This document shows positions 10,155-21,805 of a DNA stretch of 64,000 nt, one piece after another (within the stretch, counting starts at the first letter, position 1; every line of letters begins with the position of its first letter). A model generated the notes under the pieces. The model saw nothing but the letters and a program-made list of their open reading frames with translations. It made no database searches and was not told the DNA's origin. The translations under genes were made by a program, and so were the position numbers. The stretch comes from Jackrogersella multiformis (Eukaryota > Ascomycota > Sordariomycetes > Xylariales > Hypoxylaceae), in NCBI GenBank assembly GCA_902806575.1, contig CADCXD010000009.1, positions 2,852,001 through 2,916,000 of the forward strand, read 5' to 3'.

Positions 10155-10984
10155 TCGGATCGTTCATCTTGATACCCCAGAGTAACCTACCTACCTGGGT
10201 ACCTTTCCTATATACGTTTAGGTACCTACCTATATCACACAGACATCACGGTAACATCACGGTAATTTCTTTAATACATCTGGAGTACTCTGCTTTTGCG
10301 AATCGATAACCCAGGCATTCTCGTAGACAAAATAAAAAGATAATCATATTTAAGGGGGGGGGCATGCTGTAAAATCTAGATTTCCTCTCGCAAATATGCT
10401 ATCTACAGAATTGTGTGAAAAGGGCGAGTTTGAATATCCTTGAAGGGGTTTGCATCGTGAACTCTCGCTACCGTCTACCTAAGTCCAGTCCGGGGTGACT
10501 CTCTCCTGCAGAAAAAACGACTGAACCGGTAACCTGTATGTGTCCAATCCGGTGGGGTCAAGATCGGTAGAAAAACAAAAAGAGTAGCAGACAGGTCGTG
10601 GACGTATTCCGGTGTCAGAGCTCTAAGCCAGGTTTCGTCGATGTATAAACCCTGATATTACCTTGCGGACGGCTTGCGATTGTAGCAACTTGCTTCTTCT
10701 TCCTTCCTTCCCCCTTAATTCTGTCATGGTCGAAATTCCCATGGCCTGCAACGACAAAAAAAGGCCACCAAAAACGTCTGTGGGTATGTAGGTTCAAATG
10801 AGGGGACGCGAAATATGGGTAGCCGGCCAAATCGAAGATGCCTGAATACGTCGGTTCCTCATGGAGGATAAGTGATCTTTCCTATATGTCCACCAAAAAA
10901 CGCCTTCTTCATCGTTTCGCAAAACTATCTCGGCTCGCTGGTCCAAAAACTTCGAAATATCAACAACAACATCCGCCGTCACGT
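10155..10984. other. Intergenic region, convergent 3' ends of NOP6 and RAC1
   Basis: 830 bp. It holds ACCTACCT / GGTACCT fragments at 10186-10230 and a G run near 10354. The minus-strand frame at 10615-10830 looks like chance. No gene is seen. Confidence 0.5.
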
Positions 10985-12051
10985 CTATAGGATCGTGCAC
11001 TTCCCCCCCTTCTTGGATCCCTTGCTGGCGACAGGCCTGGGGTTTAGGACGGCACTATAGCCAGGATTAGTTAAGCGGTCCTCGATCAGGGGTTATGTAG
11101 CTATAATATCATACCGAATAGCCTCGTCGAAGACGCTCTTCAAGTTCCTCTGCGTAAGGGCCGAACATTCTAGATATTTATGGGCACGGATCTCCTTGGC
11201 GCAAACTAGAGCTTGATCATACGAAACGGGTTCCATCCTCTTAGACCGAAGGCTATCCAGAGTCGCTGGGTCTTCTCGCAAATCTAGCTTGGTGCCAACA
11301 AGGATGATGGGGATGTTCGGGGCGTGGTGGTCGATTTCGGGGTACCACTGGGTCGAGTTAGCCATTCTATTCATACGCGTGTAGGGATGTCGACCCGGCT
11401 TTGCTACGAATCTTTCACTGCTCATGTTCACGTACCTTGGCTTTTACGTTATCGAACGAAGGCGGGCTTACGATGGAGAAGCAGATCAGGAAGACGTCGG
11501 TCTGGGGGTAGGAGAGCGGTCGCAGCCTGTCGTAGTCCTCCTGGCCAGCAGTATCCCAGAGTCCTAAGCTGATGGGCTTGCCATCGACCATCACACTCGC
11601 CGAGTAGTTATCGAAGCTGTCGGGACGAAGATTAGCGTGGGTGCTAGAGATAGGCGGTATAGGGGAGGGCTAGTCTACTGACACGGTGGGTATGTATTCG
11701 CCGGGGAAGGCATTCGTTGTGTAGGAAATGAGAAGACATGTCTGACGCTAAGGTTAGACTCGACTCGCAGCAAACATTGGATACGGATACGGATATGGAT
11801 ATGGACATGACTCGAGTCATGTCGAGGGTTGGATAAGATTGGTATATAGACGGACCTTTCCGACAGCACCGTCACCCGTAACGACGCACTGCAGGAGAAA
11901 TCTCGCATTAGTATATACTCGAGTTTAGTAAGGAGGCGTTCGCTTATCATCCATCGAAATCGAAGCATCGAAGCATCGAAGCATCGAAGCGAAGCGACGT
12001 GGCGGGCGACTTGGAACTTACCTTCAACGATTGAACACCAGGAGCTGCCAT
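10985..12051 (-). CDS. RAC1: Rac-type small GTPase
   Basis: Six exons, complement(10985-11054, 11115-11347, 11436-11616, 11683-11741, 11856-11888, 12022-12051), give 201 aa. Every junction keeps the frame with GT/AG ends. The G-box motifs are complete: P-loop GDGAVGKT, switch I YIPTVFDNYSA, switch II DTAGQEDYDRLRP, TKLD and SAL. The C-terminus has a basic KGSKKGGK stretch and the CaaX box CTIL, whose leucine predicts geranylgeranylation and membrane targeting. LGLWDTAGQ, SIVSPPSFDNVKAKW and YPEIDHHAPN are Rac-like rather than Cdc42-like. In filamentous fungi Rac controls hyphal polarity, branching and NADPH-oxidase activation through effectors such as PAK kinases. The first two coding exons are tiny (30 and 33 nt). 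Introns 1 and 3 contain short tandem repeats. Confidence 0.95.
11764..11808. repeat. GGATAC/GGATAT microsatellite in RAC1 intron 3
   Basis: A short tandem run of GGATAC / GGATAT hexamers on the plus strand, followed by a GACTCGAGTC palindrome (about 11809-11818), lies inside the 114-bp intron 11742-11855. Confidence 0.7.
11955..11997. repeat. 8-bp tandem repeat (CATCGAAG)n in RAC1 intron 1
   Basis: About four tandem copies of an 8-bp unit, degenerating to GAAGC, lie within the intron 11889-12021 between the two shortest coding exons. Confidence 0.75.
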
Positions 12052-15000
12052 TGTTGGCGATATTTAATATGCTAAAATTCGATTTACCAACAAGGAAACT
12101 AGACAAAGTAGCGGACAAGCTGCAAACAATTCAGTGACGTTGGTTTTAGTATTTGACGGGTATTGTTATGGGTATGGGTATGGTTAATGGTTAATGGTTA
12201 TGGTGTAATTCCTAAAGAGATCTTGTTGATACAATCAGGAGCAAAAGAGGTTTAGAAGGAGCTGCGTTGCATAAAGGTTAGAAATGTTTTGACACAAGGT
12301 CGGAAGGGTGTGGTGCCGCGGATCGCAGGAGGTGGTGGGCAATTGGGGGTTAGGATGAGAAGCAATGGGCAACGGGCGATGGGTTAATGGGCAAGAAAGA
12401 AGAAGAAGAAGAAGCTGGCTGGTAAGGTCTAGTACGGTACCTAGGTACGGTACGGGTACGTCTGGTACGTCTGGTACGTCTGGTACTTCGTTGTCTAAGG
12501 TCTGTGGCAGGTCTGTGATAGGTGACTGCTCGGTCTCTGGCAGTCTGGTAGGCCAGCTAGGTAGGAGAATATGGAGCAGCACGGCGCTACGCTAGGTACC
12601 TACCTTGCTGGTATGGATGTACTGTACTACATGTATGTATGTACCTACTCCGACTCGCCCCCAGCGTCCCAGACTCCCAGACTCCCAGCGTCCCAGTACC
12701 TATCGCAAGGAAACTTGGCTACCAGGTAGGTATACTGTATGAGACTATGCGGTTCAGCACGGTTCGCAGGCTGGAACGATAGCTGGTCGAACAGGGCCTG
12801 ATAGGGTACCTAGGTAGGTAAGGGGTCCCGATATGGACGATAGACCTTCCATTGTGCTAAGGGGTGTGGGACCTCTTACATGGTACAGACAGAACGGTGC
12901 TTGATTCGAAGATTTTTGGGGGTACTACTACCTTAAGCTGTCTACACTACCTAGGTAGGTAGGCTGCTAGGTCTTTGACGGTGGAGATAGAATTGGATAG
13001 GTAATAGGTAAGTATTACCTTAGGTACCTAGATGGTAGGTAGGGATACAAAATAGGTGACTACCTAGGTATGGTTGGGGTATGAGTTTTCTTTTTGCCTT
13101 TCCCTTTCCCTCTTCCCTTCCCTTTTCTTTGCTATGATTCCAAATTCGAAGGGAACCAAAAACGATAGATATGTAAATGTGTAGATGTGCATATATATAT
13201 GTAGACCGCCCCATTGGCAAAAACTAACAATATCGCTGACTGGCGAAGGGGCCAAAATGAGACGATAATGGCGGCGGTTGGGGGTAAGGGTCTCTTCCTC
13301 TTACCGGGGGATAAAGAAAATGGACAGACAGACAGGAATACATTGTAGGAATATGACAACTTACAATTGGAAAGGCTGGATACCTTAGGAGCCTTAGGTA
13401 GGTACCTAGATAGGTATGGATATATTCTCCGTGCTGGAGATGTGCTGAAGATGTTACAATCTACAAGCGGCGTGTACCGAATTGGAACGAGAGAAGAAGA
13501 AAAAAAAACCAGGTAAATCTGAGATATCATTCGATGTCGAAAGCCAATTGATATCAATTGATATGTGATTTGGAGAGACGCCGTCGCAATCGAACCCCTA
13601 TAATTCGGAACTTATTAGCCCCAGTCGGAAAAGGTGAAGAGGTGAAAGTGGAGAGGACCTACATACCTGTAAAGGCTCAAGCTTCATTCAAGCTTGTATC
13701 TTAGTATCTACTTAAGGTACTTAGATACACTAACGTAAGGGGTAAGTGGTAAGTTTAATGATCCAAGCGCCTTCATCGGTTCAAGGGTTCTTACTTCGGT
13801 AAGTACCTAGGTACTCTCTCTTGTCATTTCTTATCCACTTAAAGATCTTATCCATACGACTGCATAGGTATTACTTAGGTAGTACATAATCTTGTTATGT
13901 AAGCTAAGCTGTCCAATCTACCAGTCTTTTAACTATGAATATTAGGTAAAAGGATAAATAGCCCATAGATAAAGTAAAGTATGAATGTACTTAGGTATAT
14001 AACAGATTATAGCCTTAGGTAGATATTCCTAGGTCAATGTTAAAAAATAAATGGGTGGAGTCATTATACCAGATAAACGATAAACTCCATACCTATACAC
14101 ATCTGTATAAATCACTTACCCAATAGCATGTACGAAACCCTTTGCTTTATAGGACTATACCAAGATCGGTCTCCACGGGCTATCTGACTGCCGTCGAACT
14201 TCCCGCTCTGCATGTGCATGTATGTATGCAGGTTAACTATGTCTGTACAAACCTAAGTAAACACCTGGGCAGGCAGGCAAGCAAGCAAGCAAGTGATATT
14301 GCATACATCAAACATGTAAGCACTCAACAATAACTTTAGAAGTTATCGGTAGCAAGAGCTTACTGAGAGAACTCAACAAGGACGACTCGATGATATGGGA
14401 TAGGCCGAGGAGTAACACTTGAAGCGTCTCTTGTAACAACTAACTATTTTGGAACATCCGAAGACCTGTCGCTTATCGTGGGTGTCAGGGGTTTGACCGG
14501 GGACTTCATTGCATTAAGCTAGAGACTGCGTACTATGCACCAAAGAATGAATTTGTATGATTCGTCAGGTTACTGAGGCCTAGAAATCCCGGCCTAGTAA
14601 CTGACGAATATGAAAAAGCCATTGTCTCCGAGCTATTGATTAATGCCAGCTCTTGGAAGCTTTCCACACCAGTCGTCGCCCTACTCAACGTGTTTAGGAC
14701 CTTCGAGTTTGTCCTTGACAAGCCAATAGGCGTTAGACTAGGTTCCGGGGGCTTTTGACAAGGAACGGCAATCGGGAAGAATCATCAAAGCCGGTGCCTC
14801 ATATAATACCCATCCAGTAGGTAGGTAGTCAGCCAGGTTGCTTGATAGGTACCTAGGTAGTTCAACTCGAACGGTAACGGACGGAATATCTTCCAGCTAC
14901 ATACCTACCTAAGCACCTGATATTTAGGTGTCTGCAATATTAAATGATTTTAGCCAATATGCGTAGCGTACCTAGACATGTCTAGAGAGGAATGAATATT

Positions 15001-15814
15001 TAAACATCATTTCTAAGATGTAGTTACTTAGTACCTTAGGTACCTAGGTAGATACTCTATTAAAGCTTGCACCTACGCAGTTTGCTTGAGAATATCCGTG
15101 GCTGAGAATGTCGTCATCTGGATGGCTTCAGTGGGATGTTTAAGAGAGTTGAGGAAACACCAAACGTGAGATCCTGGGGTCCCCAAGCAAACATACTACT
15201 TACAGTACCTAGGTACCAGGCCATAGTAAATGAATCGAACTCGTTTCAGAGGTTCTGGCTCCGGCAAGCTTTAAAGATGGAAGTTGCCTTCCAGGCAGTC
15301 CAGCAGCCGGCCGCCAGGCTAGAGTTTCGGCAGGCAAGAGTAAAGTATGGAACCCTTGAAACCCGGGCTGCCAGGACTACCGCCTTGCACTGGGAACTAA
15401 CAAGGATGATCCAAGACGCTAGAACCCCTCCGAGCTTTTGTGCCCCTCAGTGCATGCTGCCCCACGTAAATAGGTAGGTATCTAGGTACCTAGGTACAGA
15501 CGACAGTGCGAGAACACCACGTGTGGCCCCTGCTTTTCAATCTTCCACATGTAATTCGAACTTAGAACGCGTCTAATAACGTTCCAACCGCGTCCAACAA
15601 TCATCACGAAAACGTCATCGCTGCTTACGACTTTTAGCTTCGAGGAAATACCAATCAAAACCTCAATGCGGATCTGATTTAATACGAATTAGAAAAATAG
15701 GCACATTTGATTTGTTGCCATGCGTTAAGCAGGAATCTTGCACTCGACTCGACAGGGTCTTTCGTTAGCTGGACTTGGTGGACTTGAGGAAGGGAAAGAA
15801 GTTGGTATTTGACG
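12052..15814. other. 3.8-kb intergenic region between RAC1 and CENP-T, rich in TACCTAGGTA palindromes
   Basis: This is the longest gap in the gene-bearing half, between two divergent genes. It carries nine TACCTAGGTA palindromes (near 12439, 12808, 12949, 13061, 13804, 14850, 15041, 15206, 15487) and many partial versions. It also has simple repeats: GGGTAT/GGTTAAT runs (12158-12205), a TGGTACGTC triplet array (12455-12487), CCCAGACT / CCCAGCGT units (12660-12697), (AT)n at 13190 and AAGC units (14275-14293). Open frames at 12235-12582, 13132-13557, 14533-14721 and 15136-15477 show no family features. The last one spans a palindrome and is GC-richer, but I do not call it. The RAC1 and CENP-T promoters must lie at the two ends. 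Confidence 0.55.
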
Positions 15815-17405
15815 ATGTCGGACTCAACCACAAGCAACAATGGGCGTCTCCCTCATCTTAGCACGCCCCGAAACCTTACAACTCCGAATCGCCGTGCCAT
15901 CAGCGCCGAGCCTTCTTCGAACCGTCTATCCGCATCAGGCCGCCGAAATAAACCAAACACACCGCACGCCCGCGCCGCCATCCGAGCTATAGACCAGCGG
16001 CGCGCGGCTCTATTTACTCCCGGACGAGTTGGTCGGCGGCGTAGCGTAGCGCGAGAGCGCGAGCGTGAGACACCGCGAGATCTGCTGCGGAACCTTAGTC
16101 GGGTCCTAGCCCCAACCTCGACGGCAGTCTCTTCCTCATCTTCGTCGCCCCGCCCTAATGCCAATAATGACTTGACATTGCAAACTCTGATGGAGGAAGA
16201 TGACGATGATGACTTCCCGATCGAGCGCCCCCGCTTCTCGCTGAATTTAGATCGTGACGACGACGACGATAGCGAATTGAAACCTCCCCGGTCTAGTATA
16301 CTGGATGACGAGAACTATACGGTCCAGTCGATCGAATTGCCTCGCCGAGCATGGAGCGAAGCGCCGTTAAGCCGCCTAGATAGGGGTAGTTACGGGAGCG
16401 TGAGAATGAGCGATTTTATGGGACCGGAAATAGGGGATGACGATGTTGATGATAACGACTTGGGCATCGATTCGGGTTTCTTCCCACCACCGGCATTGGA
16501 TGATACTGGTGAGGTGGCTATGGACGAAGATGCCATATTTGAACGGTACTGCTAGTCCGATTCCCGATTTGCGGAATGGAAAATGCTAATGGTACATAGT
16601 GTGGATGAGGATGTAAGACGTCTGACCATGGGAGGCCAAGATGATTTTGGTCCAATCCAGATTCCCGATATGGGGAACGAGAGTACCTTCGTCATGGCTC
16701 CGATGGAATCACCTACTCGGGACCCAACAGTGACCGAAGGCTTCGAGACCAGAGACTTACCCCAACTCGAAAACGACGACGACGACGACATAGGGGAACC
16801 ATTTGGAGATTATGGACTAAACGATGACGACGATGGCAACAAAGAATTGAACGAGACGGTCATGTCCCAAGCCGTGGATCTCACAACCCAGCGAGGATTC
16901 TCACGGAGAAAGGCCGGGAAGAAGATATCGAGGCATGGCATCGAGTATCCCTCCCTACCCCAGGGTGCGGTGAAACGGTTGGCAACGACACTTGCGAAGA
17001 CAGCCGGAGTTAGCAAGACAAAGATTAGTCCAGATACGTTGGAAGCTATCATGCAAGCGACGGACTGGTTCTTCGAGCAGCTAGGAGATGACCTATCAGC
17101 CTTTGCAGGACACGCGGGTCGAAAGACGATCGACGAGAATGATATGATTATGCTTATGCGAAGGTACGTTAATGTCACATCTATCCTAGGTATTCGGTCC
17201 TAGTGGTAGTACAAATTGCTAATTATGACCATCGTATAGACAACGACAGACGAGTGCGTCAACTACGCCATTCGCTTTAGCGCAGCGATATCTACCGAGA
17301 GAGCTCTTACAGGAGATGCGCATGTCCGTCCCACCCCCCACGAAAGCCCCTCGAAAAAGACAGGCCCGGCAGGCGGAGGTGAGTGAAGAGGAGGAGGTGA
17401 CATGA
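15815..17405 (+). CDS. Inner-kinetochore protein CENP-T (histone-fold)
   Basis: Three exons, 15815-16545, 16600-17163 and 17240-17405, give 486 aa. The introns (54 and 76 bp) have good signals; the first has the branch-like TGCTAAT. Residues 1-350 are disordered: a basic Ser/Thr/Pro N-terminus with several TP sites (STPRNLTTPNRR, FTPGR), then strongly acidic stretches (EEDDDDDFP, ENDDDDDIGE). The conserved part begins at about 352 (KISRHGIEYPSLPQGAVKRL) and forms a histone fold to about 432 (SPDTLEAIMQATDWFFEQLG; HAGRKTIDENDMIMLMRR). A CENP-T-specific C-terminal extension follows (TPFALAQRYLPRELLQEMRM). CENP-T pairs with CENP-W on centromeric DNA and recruits the Ndc80 complex through its N-terminus when phosphorylated by CDK, so the N-terminal TP sites fit the known mechanism. 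The start was placed at the ATG of 15815. The 3' end lies 61 bp from the SURF1 stop codon. Confidence 0.9.
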
Positions 17406-17466
17406 AGCTAAGCCGAATCCAAGTGCCATTAAAGGGGCGTAACAATGCCTATTCATAACAAGGGAT

Positions 17467-18673
17467 TTACATCCATTCCTTGTTCAATCGCACTCTACGT
17501 GTGACATCCGTGGGGGGCTTCTTGACTACCATGTAGAACATTATCGACGTCGCTACCGCGAGTCCGTACCTAAGGTATGATTGTTAGTACGGTAGTCAGA
17601 AGAGGAAAGAGGAATAAGGAGGGGTGGATGGGGATCGTGACATACCATGTGAAGATATACTGGGCATGATTATTCCTCAAATTGACCTCGGCCGGTCTAC
17701 CAATGGGAATGCCCTTCGATGCCATGTCTATAGCCTCGAGCAAGCCCGGCTCTGCAGAAGTAAATACAACGTTAGCAAGATAACCATTTCAGCCACAAGA
17801 AGCCTCTGCCGTATCCGCAACGTGACGTCGCCACCCGAACGTACCCATAGTCTGCTCGACCCACACGGGCTGGCTCCCGGCGAGGGCGGCCATCTGCTTC
17901 ACGTCGGGGAAGTAGAACTCGTTCTTGTCGGGGCGGTTGTCGGGCGTGAACATGTTCTTCTTCCACGGCTCCCTCAGCAGGCCTTCGACCTCGACCTCGC
18001 CCGCCGGCAGCGACTCGGGCCGGTCCCGCTGCAGCCGGCGCTTCTTGCTGATCCAGCCGCGGTTCACCAGCACGGTGGTGCCCGCGCCGTCGCGCTCCAG
18101 CGGCGTGATCACCATGTAGCCCTGCTCGCCGTCGCGCATGCGCGGGCCCACCAGCATCTCGCGGTCGTGGCGGTAGCGGCCGCGGGCGCGCACGCGGCGG
18201 AAGTCGAAGTCGTGCACGGCGTCGGGGTCCACGCGCGGCGGCAGCGGCAGCGGCTCCCGCACGATGCGGTCCTCGAACCGCGCCACCAGCTCCGTCTTCC
18301 ACCCCAGCCGCTGCACCTGCCACGTCCCCAGCGCGAACGCCGTCGCCGGGATCACCGCCAGGACTATCAGCCCCGGCCCGTGCCGCCGCCCCGACCGCAC
18401 CAGCTCCGGCGGGTTGTCCAGGATCGACGTGAAGGACGGGTCTTCGGCGGGCGGGCGCGCCGGCCGCCGCGCGCTGTGCGTGAAGGGCCGGCGGGAGGTG
18501 GGGTGGGTGTGGGAGATACTGCTGCTGCTGCTGCGGGTGCGGCTACATCGCGAGGTCTTCGTGCTGCGGGTGTAGGTATGGGTGCTGGTGGATGAGGCGC
18601 GGACTTGGGCCTCGAGGGCTTGCTCGACTCGCCGGGCGAGCGATTGGGCGGTTGGCCACCCGTATGGTTTCAT
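17467..18673 (-). CDS. SHY1: SURF1/Shy1 cytochrome c oxidase assembly protein
   Basis: Three exons, complement(17467-17569, 17646-17751, 17845-18673), give 345 aa. SURF1 is a mitochondrial inner-membrane protein that helps haem a delivery and Cox1 maturation. The N-terminal 80 residues are Arg/Ser/Thr-rich with no acidic cluster, as in a long mitochondrial presequence. TM1 (LIVLAVIPATAFALGTW, about 101-118) runs into the family signature GTWQVQRLGWK. The intermembrane-space domain carries VLVNRGWISKKR and EQTMEPGLLEA. TM2 (YGLAVATSIMFYMVVKK) lies in the last exon. Both ends span the membrane, as in known SURF1 proteins. Exon 1 is very GC-rich at third positions, while the two short 3' exons are not. 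The long plus-strand open frame over this gene is an antisense shadow. It is divergent from the UBX gene. Confidence 0.93.
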
Positions 18674-19328
18674 TGCAAGACAGGTGGTTTGTCTTAGTAG
18701 CTCGTCTAATAAGGATTATTCTTCTCCTTCATGCCTAGGTAGGCAAAACTGCGATGACGTTCTTTTCTTCACTGTTCATGGAGTTCATGGAGCTTTCCCA
18801 TTGGTGAGGCTTTGCAGCTAATGGGGCGTTGGTGCTTTAGGTGGGGCCGGAAACCCGGAACTCTAACAGGGTCCCATTAGGTAAATACCTACGTTAGCGT
18901 TGGTTTAGGTACTAAGGTACACACGTACCTGCAGTATGATGTCCAGTTTAAACAGTTTAGGTTACGTCGTGGCAGCTACAACCTTCTTAACGCCTCTAAG
19001 CTTTTACCTAACATCTAATACCTCCTAGATAATATATCACATACACATATCACATATCGACAATATTAGGAATACCTATCCATTATACTTTGTCGAGTAC
19101 CCAATATTTCTTTTAATTTCTTCCTCGTCGCTGTGACTGTTTGCCCAAAATCCATTATTTTGTCAAGAGTGTTTTAAGACACTTGGTTCCATATCTCATC
19201 GATTGTTCAACGAAAGTCCCACTCTAGGCTCTAAATCTAGGTACCTACTCTGTCTACAATATCCAGCAGCCTCGCCGAGTGCACATTTGCCACAACGGTT
19301 GTTCGACTTCACGTTTTCCACAGTGATA
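18674..19328. promoter_or_regulatory. Divergent promoter region SURF1 / UBX protein
   Basis: 655 bp. It contains a CCTAGG core at 18734 and a TAGGTACCT at 19239. The sequence from 19000 to 19150 is AT-rich. No specific factor site is assigned. Confidence 0.45.
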
Positions 19329-20979
19329 ATGGATCAAACCATATTCTTCCAGGGCAGCCTACAAGATGGCATCTCACTTGCCATTCAAGAGTCCAAGATG
19401 GTTCTTGCCTTCGTGACTGGTAAGTGACACATTGTAAATATAGCTAGCATTAAGCTTATACACGTGTAGATGGTGACAATGAGAGTCAACTATGGGAGGA
19501 TGAGTTACTCACTAATGACTCCGTGAGTAACTCCGCTATCATGTCGGAACTATGAGTTAACATTTGCCAGTTGAAATCGCCGCTTGAGAGCTATGCTGTA
19601 TCTCTGCGACTCCAGGCAGGATCAGAGGAGGCTGGCTTCCTAGAGGCTCTGTTTCCAATACCGAAGAAGCCTACAGTAGTCATCATTCAGTGCGTCTCAA
19701 AATTTTCGTCATATCCAGTAGAGCATTGACACTTATTTATTTCACAGGAATGGCACACTGAAGGAGTATATTCAAGGAGGGACGGCAAAGGAAGAGCTTG
19801 TTCGCAGGATTACGGCAATTCTTAATACTACAGTTGCCCCAGCAAGTCGGATTGAAAACCAGCCACCATCGGCTCCAGTTTCTACCAGGAATGATGATAC
19901 AGAGGATTTGTACGACAATGACGATGATGACGTGCCAGATACAAGTTCTGCTACGCCGGCACAACTCCCCAGGCAAGCGCAGAGTTCGCAAGAGTCAAGA
20001 CGCTTAGAAGCTGAGAAAAGGATAAAGGAGGCAGAGAAGAAGGCAAAGGAAGCTAAAGATAAAGCAGAACAAGAAGCCCGAGCGCGTCAGGAGGTGACAG
20101 AGAGCAGCGATGGTCATCACACCGCCGCGGAGCGGAGTTATGCGCAGGAGATTCGGCAACGAAAGGTACATGCGACCGAGGAAAGGAGACGGATTATGAA
20201 GCGCATCGAGGATGACAAGCGAGCGCGAAGAGAACGCCAGATCGAGGAGAAAAAGGCAAGACTTGCATTAAACACGACGCAAGATGGCGATGGATCTAGC
20301 AGCCAGACACAGCCTATTCCTCTTTCTAGGAGACCGGCAGGTGGTTCTCATGGAGACCATTGTAACTTACAGGTTAGACTGTTTGATGGCTCCACGATCC
20401 GCTCCCGCTTCAAGAGCGACGACACGCTAAACGGTGAAGTCCGTAAATGGATCGACGAGGATCGAACAGACGGCAATGCACCGTATACCTTCCGTGTCGT
20501 CCTTTCACCTCTCCCGAACAAGGCCATCGAGCCCACCGAGGAGATCAAATCTCTATTTTCCCTCGGCCTATCCCCGTCCGCAACCCTCGTGCTCATTCCC
20601 TCCAAATATGCCTTGGCCTACTCGCACTCTGACGGATTCGTCTGGAGAAGCGTAGCTTACGTTTTGAACATCTTCGGTTCTGGTTATGGTCTCCTAAGTG
20701 GGGTTCTGGGCGGGATCACGGGCATGATATTCGGTCGCAGGGGAGGAGCCAGGTCACCTGCAGGCGAGGATATTCCACTGGTTGGTCTGGCTACTGGGAG
20801 AACGTCCTCGCGGATCAGAGGGTTTCGGAATGCCGAGGACGAGCGCAGAGATACTCAATTGTATAACGGGAACTCGGTGAGTTTGTCCATATCGCGATGT
20901 TCGTTCTTGGGAGGTGATTGCTAATCTTGCACAGTTGAACTTTGAACCGCGAAGAGACGAGGAGGATGACAAGAGCTGA
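19329..20979 (+). CDS. UBX-domain protein of the UBXN4/erasin type (ER-membrane p97/Cdc48 adaptor)
   Basis: Five exons, 19329-19419, 19470-19522, 19571-19689, 19748-20876 and 20935-20979, give 478 aa. The N-terminal 120 residues start FFQGSLQDGISLAIQESKMV and contain WEDELL and VVIIQNGTLKEYI. This matches the thioredoxin-like UAS domain of human UBXN4 as I remember it. Residues about 169-261 are a highly charged coiled coil. The UBX domain is at about 294-374 (LQVRLFDGSTIRSRF to TLVLIPSKYAL), where the usual FPR loop reads LPN. Residues about 385-417 are hydrophobic and glycine-rich (SVAYVLNIFGSGYGLLSGVL), suited to a membrane hairpin. UBX domains bind Cdc48/p97, so a role in ER-associated degradation is likely. 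The altered FPR loop is noteworthy because that loop contacts p97. Yeast counterparts would be Ubx6/Ubx7-like, which is less certain. Confidence 0.85.
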
Positions 20980-21805
20980 TAGTTTAGTGGTTAGTGGTTA
21001 GTGGTTAAGACTTTACGAAAAACTAATATGTTAATATTGATATAAAATGTACACCAAATTTGACTTTGGCCACGAGGGTTTAGGTGTGACAGGCTCGAGT
21101 TAAGCAATGCGCCAACTGTTTAATCATAAGCTCTTTACTTTACGAATGGATATCTTTTTAATGCCTCCTGGAGTTGTTACATTCTCATACGATAGTGCTA
21201 GGATATATACCCAGGTACCCGTAAATACACGTAAAACAAGTAATAACTGATTCGATTTATAGCTGTAAGTTAGGAACTAGTTGCTACCTTATCCCTTTTC
21301 TTTACATTCTTATTTACTTTTAGTTACTTAATGCCACCATCCCCATTATATCGTTGTCCTTGATTTCTTTCTCGGCTCTGTCGATAGTAACTATCCTTCT
21401 AGCCGAGTTAGGCTGTTACGTTATTGCTATTTACCTATATGAAGTTGTCTTAGTACCTACTGTACAAAGTTTTACTAATAATAAAGAATAGAATACATCT
21501 CTCGCAAAAATAAAATTGGTATGCTATATTAAATGTCCCAGTTATCGTAATATGATAGATCCAATATCTAATAAAGCCATATTAAGTAGACCTATCTAAC
21601 CCATTTATGCAAGAACTTGAAGTTACAATAATAGAATATCGATAGAGTCTTAAATCACCCCACCAACATTTTCTAGAATTACCCCACTAACACCGATCGA
21701 TGTCCTGCCTCCTGCCCAACCTGCTACTTACATCCATACTCCATACTTCTACTTCATACTACATACTACCTAGGTACCTAGTATACCAAATCTAAATCTA
21801 CAAAA
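20980..21805. other. Intergenic region between UBX gene and PDCD5
   Basis: 826 bp, AT-rich. A short GTGGTTA tandem (20984-21006) lies just after the UBX stop codon. A TACCTAGGTA palindrome sits near 21767, directly upstream of the PDCD5 start. No gene is seen. Confidence 0.5.

Noticed and set aside
13588..13604. Minus-strand GGGGTTCGATTGC, resembling a tRNA T-loop
   Set aside because: The T stem does not pair and no cloverleaf is present.
15136..15477. 113-codon plus-strand open frame in the RAC1/CENP-T gap
   Set aside because: Contains a TACCTAGGTA palindrome, no recognisable domain, and no splice or context support. It may be chance, though its GC content is higher than its surroundings.
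17624..18595. 323-codon plus-strand open frame
   Set aside because: Antisense of SURF1 exons; Arg/His/Pro-rich shadow composition.
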